A stretch of 14,225 nt of DNA from Prevotella sp. CAG:617 (GCA_000438115.1 FR903626.1:17840-32064), one strand, 5' to 3'. Positions 6,385 to 13,800 are shown, counted from the stretch's first letter. Notes: a model not told the origin generated them from the sequence alone. Numbers and translations: made by a program.

Positions 6385-7305
6385 ATGCTGAATACCCAAT
6401 ACTATCTCGTGGCAGGCCACATGTTCAGCCTGCAAATGGAAGCTGACCACATATTGTGGGCACTGGCCAGCAATTACCAGCCTTTCTTCCTGACACATGC
6501 GGAAGGACGGGAACCCGTGTTCCAGCTCACGGTTTGTTCTGAAGGAACGCCCCTGCCCCAACCGGCAGAAACCATCGGCACCTTTGACTGCGACGCCGCC
6601 TGGCTGCAACTCTATACCACGGCCGACGGCGGGCGACTATTCCAAATTGCGCCCAACGCCAACCACCAGGAAGATGCAGCCACCTTGCAAATTGACCCGA
6701 CTTTCAGCAAGGGCCGACTTTGGATTCCCGCAGACACCACACCGGGGCAGCAACACTTTGCCCTAAACAATGCCGCCATGATGCTGTTTGCCTTCAGTAC
6801 GGTAGGGCAAGACACTTTGCTGATGCACGCCTCGGTAGTATACCGAAAAGAATACGGCTACTTGTTTCTGGGGCGCAGCGGTACAGGCAAAAGCACCCAT
6901 AGCAGTCTGTGGCTGAAATACCTGGACGACTGCTACCTGCTCAACGACGACAATCCCGCCATACGCATCCAGGACGGAAAAGCCCAAGTGTACGGTACAC
7001 CTTGGAGTGGCAAAACGCCTTGCTACCTCAACCGTCAGGCGCCCATCGGTGCCATTGTTCAGCTGGAACAGGCTCCCTTTAACCGCATTGAGCGCCTCAA
7101 CAGCCTGCGGGCCTATGCCGCCGTGCGTCCTGCAGCCTCTTCCATGAAGTGGGAGCGCAACCAGGCTGATGGTCTGCACCACGCACTGCAGGAACTGCTG
7201 GCCGTCACCCCTATATACCACCTGCAGTGCCTGCCCGATGAGGAAGCGGCCCGCCTGTGCTGCCGCACCGTCACTCCCCGCCTGGAGGAGGGGCAACAGG
7301 CATGA
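6385..7305 (+). CDS. HPr-kinase-like P-loop protein
   Basis: Using the ATG at 6385 the protein has 306 residues. An in-frame ATG at 6355 would add MIAFLFFLKN, which looks non-native. The C-terminal half matches the HPr kinase/phosphorylase (HprK) fold as used by stand-alone serine-kinase homologues: H148 (MHASVV), Walker A GRSGTGKST at 163-171 with K169, and acidic D188-D189 (LLNDDN) for metal and acceptor-site chemistry, then GTPWSGK at about 204-210. The N-terminal 130 residues are variable and beta-rich, as in other HprK-like proteins. Its stop overlaps the next start (ATGA at 7302-7305), and a PqqD-like gene follows. HprK homologues beside PqqD-like proteins are known in lasso-peptide and related clusters, where some phosphorylate the peptide. 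Here the substrate is unknown and no HPr gene is present. Confidence 0.8.
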   Translation: MLNTQYYLVAGHMFSLQMEADHILWALASNYQPFFLTHAEGREPVFQLTVCSEGTPLPQPAETIGTFDCDAAWLQLYTTADGGRLFQIAPNANHQEDAATLQIDPTFSKGRLWIPADTTPGQQHFALNNAAMMLFAFSTVGQDTLLMHASVVYRKEYGYLFLGRSGTGKSTHSSLWLKYLDDCYLLNDDNPAIRIQDGKAQVYGTPWSGKTPCYLNRQAPIGAIVQLEQAPFNRIERLNSLRAYAAVRPAASSMKWERNQADGLHHALQELLAVTPIYHLQCLPDEEAARLCCRTVTPRLEEGQQA

Positions 7306-7772
7306 CTTCAATCAACGTACCCAACAGCGTCCTGCTGCCAGAAGTAGAGCGTTTGCTGCGCGAAGGTCGCCGTGTGACCTTACGTACACGCGGCCACAGC
7401 ATGTTGCCCTTTATCGTAGGCGGCCGCGACAGCGTAGTACTGCGTCCCCCCACCCTGCCCCTGCAACCGGGGCGCATCGTACTGGCCCTCATCGGAAAAA
7501 ATCAGTACGTGCTGCATCGTATCATACAGGCTGATGCTCACCGCATCATTCTGATGGGAGACGGCAATCGGCGCGGACAGGAAACCTGTCGTCCCGAGGA
7601 TATATGCGGCGAAGTGGAATTTGTGCTGCGCCCCGGACATCAACCGGTCAGTCCCGACAGCCCTCGCTGGCAACGCGCTTCGGCATGGTGGCAAAAGCTA
7701 CGCCCCATACGCCGCCTAATACTGGCCGTGTACCGCCGCACCCTACTGAAACGATATGAAAACCAATCATAA
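7302..7772 (+). CDS. S24/S26-type serine peptidase homologue (SipW-like), no membrane anchor
   Basis: This gene encodes 156 residues, starting at the ATG that overlaps the kinase stop (ATGA), which indicates translational coupling. The core resembles the catalytic domain of S26B/SipW-type signal peptidases. GHSMLPF carries the candidate nucleophile Ser33, YVLHRI carries His72 at the position where bacterial SPase I has Lys, MGDGN gives Asp87, and EDICGEV gives Asp100; either Asp may complete a Ser-His-Asp set. Unlike signal peptidases, no N-terminal transmembrane helix is visible before the catalytic Ser, so a cytoplasmic role is likely. The C-terminal 35 residues are basic and amphipathic (IRRLILAVYRRTLLKRY) and might touch the membrane. 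Beside an HprK-like kinase and a PqqD-like protein it is a good candidate for leader-peptide processing, but this is inference. A non-proteolytic regulatory role cannot be excluded. Confidence 0.75.
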   Translation: MTSINVPNSVLLPEVERLLREGRRVTLRTRGHSMLPFIVGGRDSVVLRPPTLPLQPGRIVLALIGKNQYVLHRIIQADAHRIILMGDGNRRGQETCRPEDICGEVEFVLRPGHQPVSPDSPRWQRASAWWQKLRPIRRLILAVYRRTLLKRYENQS

Positions 7773-7782
7773 ACCACATACC

Positions 7783-8052
7783 ATGAAAATCAAAAAAGGA
7801 TTCGTCCTGCGTGAACTAGCCGGCGAACACATCGTATCGGCTGAAGGACTGGAACAAATTGACTTTACCAAACTGATTTCGCTCAATCCCACGGCGGCTT
7901 ACCTCTGGCAACAGGTGGAGGAAAAGGACTTCACCGAGCCGATGCTGACCCATCTGCTAACCGAGGCTTACGAAGTGGACGAAGCCACAGCACTGGCGGA
8001 CGTCAGCCAACTGGTTAAGCGCTGGAAAGAAGCCGGGCTCATTGAGGACTAA
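7783..8052 (+). CDS. PqqD-like peptide-binding protein (RRE type)
   Basis: This gene encodes 89 residues from the ATG at 7783. An ATG at 7756 would overlap the peptidase by 17 bases and add an uncharacteristic prefix. The sequence has the PqqD / RiPP-recognition-element layout: an N-terminal beta segment (GFVLRELAGEHIVSAEG), a Leu-Asn-Pro turn with helix (SLNPTAAYLWQQV), the F-T-x-x-x-L-T-H-L-L helix, the acidic YEVDEATALADV helix and a terminal helix LVKRWKEAGLIED. PqqD-like proteins bind leader peptides and present them to modifying enzymes. It is the third gene of a kinase-peptidase-PqqD operon, 10 bases after the peptidase, and is followed directly by a terminator. The expected partner, a precursor peptide or radical-SAM enzyme, is not in the window, so its client may be encoded elsewhere. 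Confidence 0.85.
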   Translation: MKIKKGFVLRELAGEHIVSAEGLEQIDFTKLISLNPTAAYLWQQVEEKDFTEPMLTHLLTEAYEVDEATALADVSQLVKRWKEAGLIED

Positions 8053-8078
8053 GCCCGACCAGTCCCCCTTGCAAATTC

Positions 8079-8133
8079 AAGGACCTCCCTCCGAATGCTG
8101 CAAGTCAGCACTCAGAGGGAGGTCCTTCTTTTT
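8079..8133 (+). terminator. Intrinsic terminator of the kinase-peptidase-PqqD operon
   Basis: AAGGACCTCCCTC (8079-8091) pairs perfectly with GAGGGAGGTCCTT (8115-8127). Inside, TGCTG (8096-8100) pairs with CAGCA (8106-8110). A TTTTT run follows at 8129-8133. It lies 26 bases after the PqqD stop. On the opposite strand there is no T run, so termination there is less likely. Confidence 0.9.
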
Positions 8134-8157
8134 CACTATTTCCCGAACAGTGAATAG

Positions 8158-10557
8158 TCAAAATTCTGCCGTCAAACCAAGGGTCGGCAGCAGCGTACCG
8201 CTCTCCTGCCGGATATGCTTCATGATGTAGCGCTGCTTAGCCACCGGAGCGTCTGGATTGGCAATAACGCCGGTACTCATCAGCACATCGGGCTGCCGCA
8301 ACACACTCTTGGTGACATTTTGCAAATCGAGATATATGCCCAGTCGCCAATGACGGAAATAATAGTTCTTGTCGATACGCAAGTCCAGCTGAGCAAAGGC
8401 ATCCAGCCGACCGGCATTGTAACGCGAATAGTCGTAGTACGGGCGGCCCTGCACATCCCAGGCCTGTACCAGCGACGACTTGTCCTCATCGTAAGGCGTA
8501 TAAGGGCTGCCGCCAATGGCGCTCAGTTTGGCGCCAACGCTCCAATGACGCGGCAATTCGTAGGTAGCACTCACGTTGGCGATGAAGCGATTGTCCCAGG
8601 CTGAAACCATATAAGGCGCCTCCTTGCTGCTACGGCACTCGCTGCGGAAATACGTAAACGAAGCCACCGACGTAAGGCGCCCCGGAATTTGCCACCGCAT
8701 GGCAGCCTCCACACCATAAGCACGGCCTGAGGCGTCAGGCACCAGCAGTTCGTTACCCACTACACCATAATCATTGCCCTTGCAGGAAAGCGGAATGCCG
8801 TCAGCAACCGATAGTGGCATTTGAGAATAGTATTTGTAGAAGCCCTCCACGGAGAGCACGACATGCTCAGTAATGTTCCACTCGGTGCCGAGGTTGGCAT
8901 TGGCCACACGCATGTAGTCCAGCGTTTTGTTGGCATAACGGCCCTGCTCGTCCTTATAGCCCAACGAGGTATAGGCCGGCAACTGATGATAAAGCCCGAC
9001 GGCGGCATTCAGAGCCCAAACGGGACGAATGCGCCACGATACGGACCACGTGGGAGAGATGTGCTCCCAAAAGCGTGCCATGCGCGCGGAAAAACTGCTC
9101 CCATCCAGACGCACGCCCAGTGTAGTGGTGAGCCGCTGATCAAGCGTGCGATAGCGGGCAGAAGCATAGGCGCCCCATCCGGCCAGCCCCAACATGGTCT
9201 GCTGATTATGGAGCTGAAGCCCGTCGCCCTGATAAAGGCACTGGAAGGTGTGGTCCGTGTAACGGGCATAATAGGCCTCCACGCCCTCAAGCCACGTCCA
9301 CTGCTCGCCATTGGTATGATTTTCAGCGCGCAAGGTAGCCTTCTGCTCCCGCGAGGTGAGGTCAAGCGTCAGATTCTGCGGATCAGAGTCGTCATTCTGA
9401 CGATATTTAAGATTTTGGTTGCGCAGGTAATTATAACCCACCGAGAAAGTCTGCACATGCCGCCCGGCGTAGTGCTTGTAAGCTACTCCAAGCGTAAATG
9501 TCTGCTGCCGGATACGAGGCAGGTAGCTGAGCATGTACTCGGCATCCTCCCCCGTTTCAGAAGTATTGAGCTTCATGTTGTCAATACCCGTCAGGCCCAG
9601 CACGACCAGCTCGTCCTTATTGTCAAAACGAGTCTTTACCTTGAATTGCCCGTCCACATAATTAGGAAGGAAAGGCAGGCCCAACACCTTAAAAAGCAGT
9701 TGCAGATAGGATTGCCGGGCCGAGAAAAGATAGGTGGTGCGACGCCCCACATGCCCCGAACCGCTGAGCGATACCTCCGAAGCTCCAAGTGTGGCCTTAA
9801 ATCGCTGAGCATCGAGATTACCGTCGCACAACCCGATTTCCATTACCGAGCTGAGTGCCCCACCCTTATCCGCCGGAAAGGCACCGGTATAGAAATGAAC
9901 TTCACGAATGAGATCTGCATTAAGAATGCTAACCGGACCGCCCGAAGCGCCCTGCGTGGCAAAGTGATTAATATTCGGGATTTCGATGCCGTCCATATAG
10001 AAGCGGTTTTCAGACGGCGAACCGCCGCGTACAATCAGGTCATTACGGTAACCGATTGGCGAAAACGACACACCGGGATAGGAGCGCACAATGCGGGAGA
10101 TGTCACGGTTACCACCCGGACTTTTCTCAATTTCACGAAGCCCGATGACCTGCAAGCTCACCGGACTGTCCTTGGGGCGACTCAGGGGCATATTGCGTAC
10201 GGTGACCTCGCCCAACTTTGACGTGGCCTCCTCCAATTCCAACTCCACCGGCGGCAGTTCGGCCGAGACAATGTATTCGGGTGAAAGTAGTTTCTGATAG
10301 CCCACGCAAGTCACCATCAGCTGGTAAATGCCCGGCTCGACATTATTAATCTGAAAGACACCGACGCTGTCGGTCGTAGCGCCCCGGCCCGAATAGCCGT
10401 AAAGTGACACATTGGCGTAAGGCACCGGGCTGCGCAAAAGTTTATCAACCACCCGGCCACGAATAGTAAAGCCATCGGCCAGCGCTGATAAAGCACTGCC
10501 CCAAATGCACAAGAGTATGAAAAAGAGAATGTGTTTCATGTAATCAATGTGTTTCAA
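8158..10557 (-). CDS. TonB-dependent outer-membrane receptor
   Basis: This 799-residue outer-membrane transporter imports a ligand using TonB energy. A second ATG at 10539 (residue 7) gives the more compact signal peptide; both starts share the repeated codons MKHI. Cleavage is likely after ALSALA (residue 27). Residues about 30-112 form a carboxypeptidase-regulatory-like domain (TIRGRVVDK, YANVSLYG, INNVEPGIYQLMVTCVGYQKL), and about 115-235 the plug domain (ISRIVRSYPGV, DLIVRGGSPSENRFYMDGIEI). The rest is a beta-barrel of aromatic alternating strands ending in LGLTAEF, with the C-terminal Phe used for BamA-dependent assembly. No SusD partner lies alongside, so it is not a classical SusC; barrel length and plug fit the FecA/CirA-like group more generally. 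The ligand cannot be predicted. It is transcribed divergently from the ATPase-DUF4435 unit. Confidence 0.93.
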   Translation of the reverse strand: MKHIDYMKHILFFILLCIWGSALSALADGFTIRGRVVDKLLRSPVPYANVSLYGYSGRGATTDSVGVFQINNVEPGIYQLMVTCVGYQKLLSPEYIVSAELPPVELELEEATSKLGEVTVRNMPLSRPKDSPVSLQVIGLREIEKSPGGNRDISRIVRSYPGVSFSPIGYRNDLIVRGGSPSENRFYMDGIEIPNINHFATQGASGGPVSILNADLIREVHFYTGAFPADKGGALSSVMEIGLCDGNLDAQRFKATLGASEVSLSGSGHVGRRTTYLFSARQSYLQLLFKVLGLPFLPNYVDGQFKVKTRFDNKDELVVLGLTGIDNMKLNTSETGEDAEYMLSYLPRIRQQTFTLGVAYKHYAGRHVQTFSVGYNYLRNQNLKYRQNDDSDPQNLTLDLTSREQKATLRAENHTNGEQWTWLEGVEAYYARYTDHTFQCLYQGDGLQLHNQQTMLGLAGWGAYASARYRTLDQRLTTTLGVRLDGSSFSARMARFWEHISPTWSVSWRIRPVWALNAAVGLYHQLPAYTSLGYKDEQGRYANKTLDYMRVANANLGTEWNITEHVVLSVEGFYKYYSQMPLSVADGIPLSCKGNDYGVVGNELLVPDASGRAYGVEAAMRWQIPGRLTSVASFTYFRSECRSSKEAPYMVSAWDNRFIANVSATYELPRHWSVGAKLSAIGGSPYTPYDEDKSSLVQAWDVQGRPYYDYSRYNAGRLDAFAQLDLRIDKNYYFRHWRLGIYLDLQNVTKSVLRQPDVLMSTGVIANPDAPVAKQRYIMKHIRQESGTLLPTLGLTAEF

Positions 10558-10582
10558 ACTAAAAGCATGATGCTCTGTCTGG

Positions 10583-10590
10583 CAAAGTTA
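10583..10590 (-). promoter_or_regulatory. Putative -7 element for the TonB receptor gene
   Basis: TAACTTTG on the minus strand (complement of 10583-10590) fits TAnnTTTG exactly. The closest TTTG motifs upstream are 12 and 24 bases away rather than 19-21, so the -33 box is poor. Initiation near 10576 would give a leader of about 19 bases to the ATG at 10557. The palindrome AGCATGATGCT (10564-10574) lies just downstream. Confidence 0.5.
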
Positions 10591-10633
10591 GCAAAAAGAA
10601 AACAAAATCATGCTCAAAAACATGATAACAGCA

Positions 10634-10665
10634 TTTGCACACACCGCCGCTTTATTGTAAATTTG
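10634..10665 (+). promoter_or_regulatory. Promoter of the ATPase-DUF4435 unit
   Basis: TTTG at 10634-10637 and TAAATTTG at 10658-10665 are separated by exactly 20 bases, a full match to the Bacteroidetes promoter consensus. Initiation is expected near 10672. This rules out the GTG at 10675 as a useful start and supports the ATG at 10723. Confidence 0.75.
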
Positions 10666-10722
10666 TAGAAAGTTGTGGGGAGAAAAATTACTTTCTATCC
10701 ACCCCAGATAAACCCAAAAGAC

Positions 10723-11568
10723 ATGACAGAAATTATTGCAGAATACATTACCCGAATCGAGATTCTCAGCCTTTGGGGCGGACGGAACCACATTGTGTGG
10801 GACCTGAAGCCGGACGTTAACATCCTGAGCGGCGTCAACGGCGTAGGCAAGAGCACCATCCTCAACAAACTGGTAGGACGACTTAAACTGCCGCTACGAC
10901 AAGGCGAAATGTGGGGGGCTGACAATTTGGGCGTTAAGATAGACTGCGAACCGGCAGACGCCACCTGCATCCGATTTGATGTGATTCGCAACTTTGACCG
11001 CCCGTTCATACATCAGGCCGACCTGACACAACATCTGCCCGACGCCCGCATAGCCACGGAACTGGACTGGCAACTCTACCTGCTGCAACGCCGGTATCTG
11101 GACTATCAGGTGAACCTGGGCAACCACATGATTGAACTGCTCACGGCGGGCGGCCCCGAAGCCGGACAACGCGCCGCACAGCTGGCACAAGGAAAAACGG
11201 AATTTCAGGATATGGTGGATTCGCTGTTCGGTGAGACGGGTAAAAAAATAGACCGGAAAAGTAATGAAATCGTGCTACTGCAGCAAGGCGAGCGACTCTC
11301 GCCTTACGTTCTCTCCAGCGGCGAAAAGCAAATGCTGATTATCCTACTCACCGTGCTGACCGAAAACAAAGAGCCTTACGTGCTGCTGATGGACGAGCCC
11401 GAAATCAGTCTACACGTAGAGTGGCAGCAGCGACTGATTGCCCTGATCCGGCAACTGAACCCACGAGTACAAATTGTGCTGACCACCCACTCGCCAGCCA
11501 TGATCATGAACGGCTGGATGGACGACGTGACTGATGTGGCCGACATCACCCTACCGGCTGAAAAATAA
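10723..11568 (+). CDS. ABC/OLD-type ATPase, AriA-like
   Basis: This 281-residue P-loop ATPase is of the SMC/ABC-like AAA_21 type. It has Walker A GVNGVGKST at 37-45 (K43), ABC signature LSSGEKQ at 197-203, Walker B LLMDEPE at 221-227 (D224, catalytic E225) and the H-loop LTTHSP with H256. The insert between Walker A and the signature is short and helical (about 85-190), much smaller than in Rad50/SMC proteins, and no nuclease domain is fused. The start at 10723 is preferred because the GTG at 10675 lies at the transcription start. A DUF4435 gene follows 62 bases downstream on the same strand. Such ATPase plus DUF4435 pairs form the PARIS anti-phage system, where AriA senses a trigger and holds AriB. 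At 281 residues the protein is shorter than I would expect for AriA, so it may be a related but separate lineage or a housekeeping pair. Confidence 0.85.
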   Translation: MTEIIAEYITRIEILSLWGGRNHIVWDLKPDVNILSGVNGVGKSTILNKLVGRLKLPLRQGEMWGADNLGVKIDCEPADATCIRFDVIRNFDRPFIHQADLTQHLPDARIATELDWQLYLLQRRYLDYQVNLGNHMIELLTAGGPEAGQRAAQLAQGKTEFQDMVDSLFGETGKKIDRKSNEIVLLQQGERLSPYVLSSGEKQMLIILLTVLTENKEPYVLLMDEPEISLHVEWQQRLIALIRQLNPRVQIVLTTHSPAMIMNGWMDDVTDVADITLPAEK

Positions 11569-11611
11569 TTAACAAGGCCGCCCAATCACAGCCCGAAACA
11601 AAAGGAAAAAC

Positions 11612-11621
11612 GGAGAGGAGG
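11612..11621 (+). promoter_or_regulatory. Purine-rich, Shine-Dalgarno-like ribosome binding site
   Basis: GGAGAGGAGG ends 9 bases before the ATG at 11631 and contains a strong anti-16S match (GAGGAGG). Most genes in this window lack any such site, as is usual in Bacteroidetes. It fixes the start of the DUF4435 gene. Confidence 0.5.
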
Positions 11622-11630
11622 AAAAGAAAA

Positions 11631-12752
11631 ATGTCGAAAAGGCTTTCTAAAAACTTAAGCTCGCGCTACCTAGAAGCTGCGCAGCGAATGCGCCCACAAA
11701 AGGCACGGCAAAAGATTACGGCCTTTGTAGAGAGCTACGATGACGTCTTCTTTTGGAGTACCCTGCTGCATGAACTGGAAACGGAAGATTTTTATTTTGA
11801 AATAGTCCTGCCCTCACGCACAAGCCTGTCGAAGGGCAAGAAAATTGCTTTGGTCAACGTGATTGGCGAGCAATTGGGCGGCTACATGATAGCTTGCGTT
11901 GATGCCGATTATGACTACCTCATGCAAGGACGCAACGATATGTCGCGCTTTATGCTGAACAATCCATATGTATTTCATACCTATGCATACGCCATCGAGA
12001 ACTACCAATGCTACGCCCCCACCTTGCATGATGTCTGTGTCATGGCTACGCTCAACGACAAGCGACTTTTTGATTTCGAGCAGTTTATGAAGCAGTACTC
12101 ACAAGTGGTTTGGCCACTTTTTGTATGGTCTATTTGGTGCTATCGAAACGGGCTCCACCGCCATTTCTCCATGGCAGATCTTGCATCGACAGCCCTCATT
12201 GACAGACTGAACTACTATCATCCTGAAGAAGCATTAGAGAAATTACGCCATCGCGTAAACCGAAAAATCAACCAATTACAGCATATGTTTCCACAGGCAA
12301 AAAAAACATATGTTCCCCTGCGTCACGAACTACTTGATCTTGGTCTGACCCCAGAAACTACCTATATGTATATGCGCGGACATGATCTGTTTGATGGTCT
12401 CGTTGCTCCACTCGTAAGTGGAGTGGCAGAAATGCTGCGGCGCGAGCGCGAACGAGAAATCCGCAAACTAGCAGAACACAACACTCAGATGCAAAACGAG
12501 CTGTCGGCCTATCAGCATGCAGCGGCACCAATTGAGGAAATGCTGCGCAAACACACTTATTATAAGTCTTGCCCGCTGTTCAAAAAAATTCAAAATGACA
12601 TCCGGGCTTTTCTGGTCAGGATGAAAGCTGCCCAACAGACCAAAACAACTACGGCAGGTGCAACGCCACAAGATGCCTCGCCGGTTTCACAGCCCGCCGC
12701 CTCGTCTGTCGGAGATGGGACCTCGGTTCAAGGATCTGCCGTACCCTGCTGA
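11631..12752 (+). CDS. DUF4435 (Toprim-like) protein, AriB-like candidate effector
   Basis: This 373-residue protein has the DUF4435 layout. Residues 31-42 (AFVESYDDVFFW) carry Glu34, the Toprim-type acidic residue. Residues 88-95 (ACVDADYD) carry the D91-x-D93 pair after a hydrophobic strand, and AIENYQCY (E123, N124) follows. A conserved-looking RGHDLFDG sits near 259-266. The fold is related to the OLD/primase Toprim nucleases that use Glu plus DxD to bind metal. Residues about 270-300 are a highly charged probable coiled coil (REREREIRKLAEHNTQ). The last 40 are Thr/Ala/Ser/Pro-rich and probably disordered. In PARIS, AriB is released from the ATPase and acts as a nuclease. The upstream ATPase, shared strand and 62-base gap support a functional pair. 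The 3' end overlaps the convergent AraC-type gene by 25 bases. Nuclease activity is inferred, not shown. Confidence 0.82.
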   Translation: MSKRLSKNLSSRYLEAAQRMRPQKARQKITAFVESYDDVFFWSTLLHELETEDFYFEIVLPSRTSLSKGKKIALVNVIGEQLGGYMIACVDADYDYLMQGRNDMSRFMLNNPYVFHTYAYAIENYQCYAPTLHDVCVMATLNDKRLFDFEQFMKQYSQVVWPLFVWSIWCYRNGLHRHFSMADLASTALIDRLNYYHPEEALEKLRHRVNRKINQLQHMFPQAKKTYVPLRHELLDLGLTPETTYMYMRGHDLFDGLVAPLVSGVAEMLRREREREIRKLAEHNTQMQNELSAYQHAAAPIEEMLRKHTYYKSCPLFKKIQNDIRAFLVRMKAAQQTKTTTAGATPQDASPVSQPAASSVGDGTSVQGSAVPC

Positions 12753-13132
12753 CGATACTGCTGCGGTGTCACATCATACACTTTACGGAATGCCAGATAA
12801 AAGGCCTGGCGTGAGGCAAAACCGCACGACAGCCCTACCTCTTCGGCCGTATAATCGGCATAACGCGGCGAGCGCAGTTTACGGCAGGCCTCACGCAAGC
12901 GGTAGGAATTGATAAACTGACTGAAATTCTGCCCCGTATGCAGCGCCACGACAGCTGAGATATAGCGCGTATTGGTAGACAAATCAGCCGCTAACTGGGC
13001 CGCACTATAATCGGGGTCAAGATATTTCCTCTCCATCACCACCCGCTGCATCATCTGCATAAACAGTTCATCAGAACGCGTGGAGCGCAACCGCCGCCGA
13101 TAGGCCGGTTCCTTACACGACTCGCCGGTCAT
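12728..13132 (-). CDS. Short AraC-family DNA-binding protein
   Basis: This 134-residue protein consists almost only of an AraC/XylS-type double helix-turn-helix domain. The first HTH lies at about residues 43-62 (SAAQLAADLSTNTRYISAVV), followed by the linker TGQNFSQFINSYRLREAC, and the second at about 95-127 (TAEEVGLSCGFASRQAFYLAF, then VTPQQYR). There is no room for a ligand-binding domain, so it would be constitutive or rely on dimer partners. Its start overlaps the HAD stop (ATGA, 13129-13132), so it is probably translated with the HAD and tilS genes. Its 3' end overlaps the convergent DUF4435 gene by 25 bases. Targets are unknown; the palindromic sites in this window could be tested. Confidence 0.85.
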   Translation of the reverse strand: MTGESCKEPAYRRRLRSTRSDELFMQMMQRVVMERKYLDPDYSAAQLAADLSTNTRYISAVVALHTGQNFSQFINSYRLREACRKLRSPRYADYTAEEVGLSCGFASRQAFYLAFRKVYDVTPQQYRQQGTADP

Positions 13133-13779
13133 GAGTTGACCTCCGCTTCTAATCCGCTAACCTTGAGCACAGCCTCCAATTCCGGACGGAAATCTCCGCC
13201 ATTCTCTACCCACAGCGTATGTAGCCCCATGCGATCGCCCTGCTCCACATTCTTCTTGGAATCATCTATAAAAAGGGTTTCCTCAGGCTTCAGTTCTCCC
13301 TGTTGCAAAGCCTTTCGGAAAATTTCTTCACCAGGCTTCACGCATCCCAGCTCATACGAAGCGTAAATGTGGTCTACATAATGCGTCAGGCCATGCCCGT
13401 CGGGACTGAAGCGCGGACTGCGCGCCCAGCCCAGAATAAACGGATTGGTATTACTCAGAATATCAATGCGATATCCCCGCCGGCGCAGCGTCAGCAAATA
13501 GTCCAGCTTATACTGCGGCACATCGGTAATAAAGCCCAGCCAGGCGTCCTCAGCCTCAGCGTACGACACCCGCCGATGGGCCAGTTCTCCCAGACGTTGA
13601 CAAAAGGTCTGTGCAGAAATCTTGCCTTCTTCTACTTCCAAAAAAATGCCGTTCTGTGTGTACGCATCAAGCAAATCGTCTGCCCGCTCCACGCCCAAAG
13701 CCTGAAAACGGCGCACACTGTTCGCCCGGCATAACGTCATGAAAATGCCGCCCAAATCAAAAAGTAAGTTCTTTATCAT
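13129..13779 (-). CDS. HAD-family phosphatase (YihX-like)
   Basis: This 216-residue HAD hydrolase carries motif I at D8-L-G-G-I, with the nucleophile Asp8 and Gly10 in place of the second Asp. That replacement is normal in the YihX/epoxide-hydrolase-N-terminal-like branch (FDLGGV/FDLGN). A helical cap lies at about residues 17-90. Motif II is S109-N-T-N (ILSNTN), motif III is K148-P149 (CVKPGEEIF) and motif IV is D172-D173 (FIDDSKKN). It probably dephosphorylates a small sugar phosphate or nucleotide; the substrate is not predictable. It begins 21 bases after the tilS stop and overlaps the AraC-type gene by four bases, so the three form one operon. Confidence 0.88.
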   Translation of the reverse strand: MIKNLLFDLGGIFMTLCRANSVRRFQALGVERADDLLDAYTQNGIFLEVEEGKISAQTFCQRLGELAHRRVSYAEAEDAWLGFITDVPQYKLDYLLTLRRRGYRIDILSNTNPFILGWARSPRFSPDGHGLTHYVDHIYASYELGCVKPGEEIFRKALQQGELKPEETLFIDDSKKNVEQGDRMGLHTLWVENGGDFRPELEAVLKVSGLEAEVNS

Positions 13780-13800
13780 GAATCAGGATTTTTTTAATTT

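Noticed and set aside
8135..8159. Minus-strand terminator after the TonB receptor gene
   Set aside because: A 7-pair hairpin exists, but it is followed by A residues, not T, on the minus strand.
8821..10221. 466-codon plus-strand ORF antisense to the TonB receptor
   Set aside because: It is a shadow frame within a clearly coding gene; the translation is rich in His, Arg and Gly with no recognisable motif.
8158..10557. SusC-type member of a SusC/SusD pair
   Set aside because: No SusD-like lipoprotein gene lies alongside, and the protein is shorter than typical SusC proteins.
10675..10722. GTG start for the ATPase
   Set aside because: It lies within a few bases of the predicted transcription start, and the added 16 residues do not look like part of the domain.
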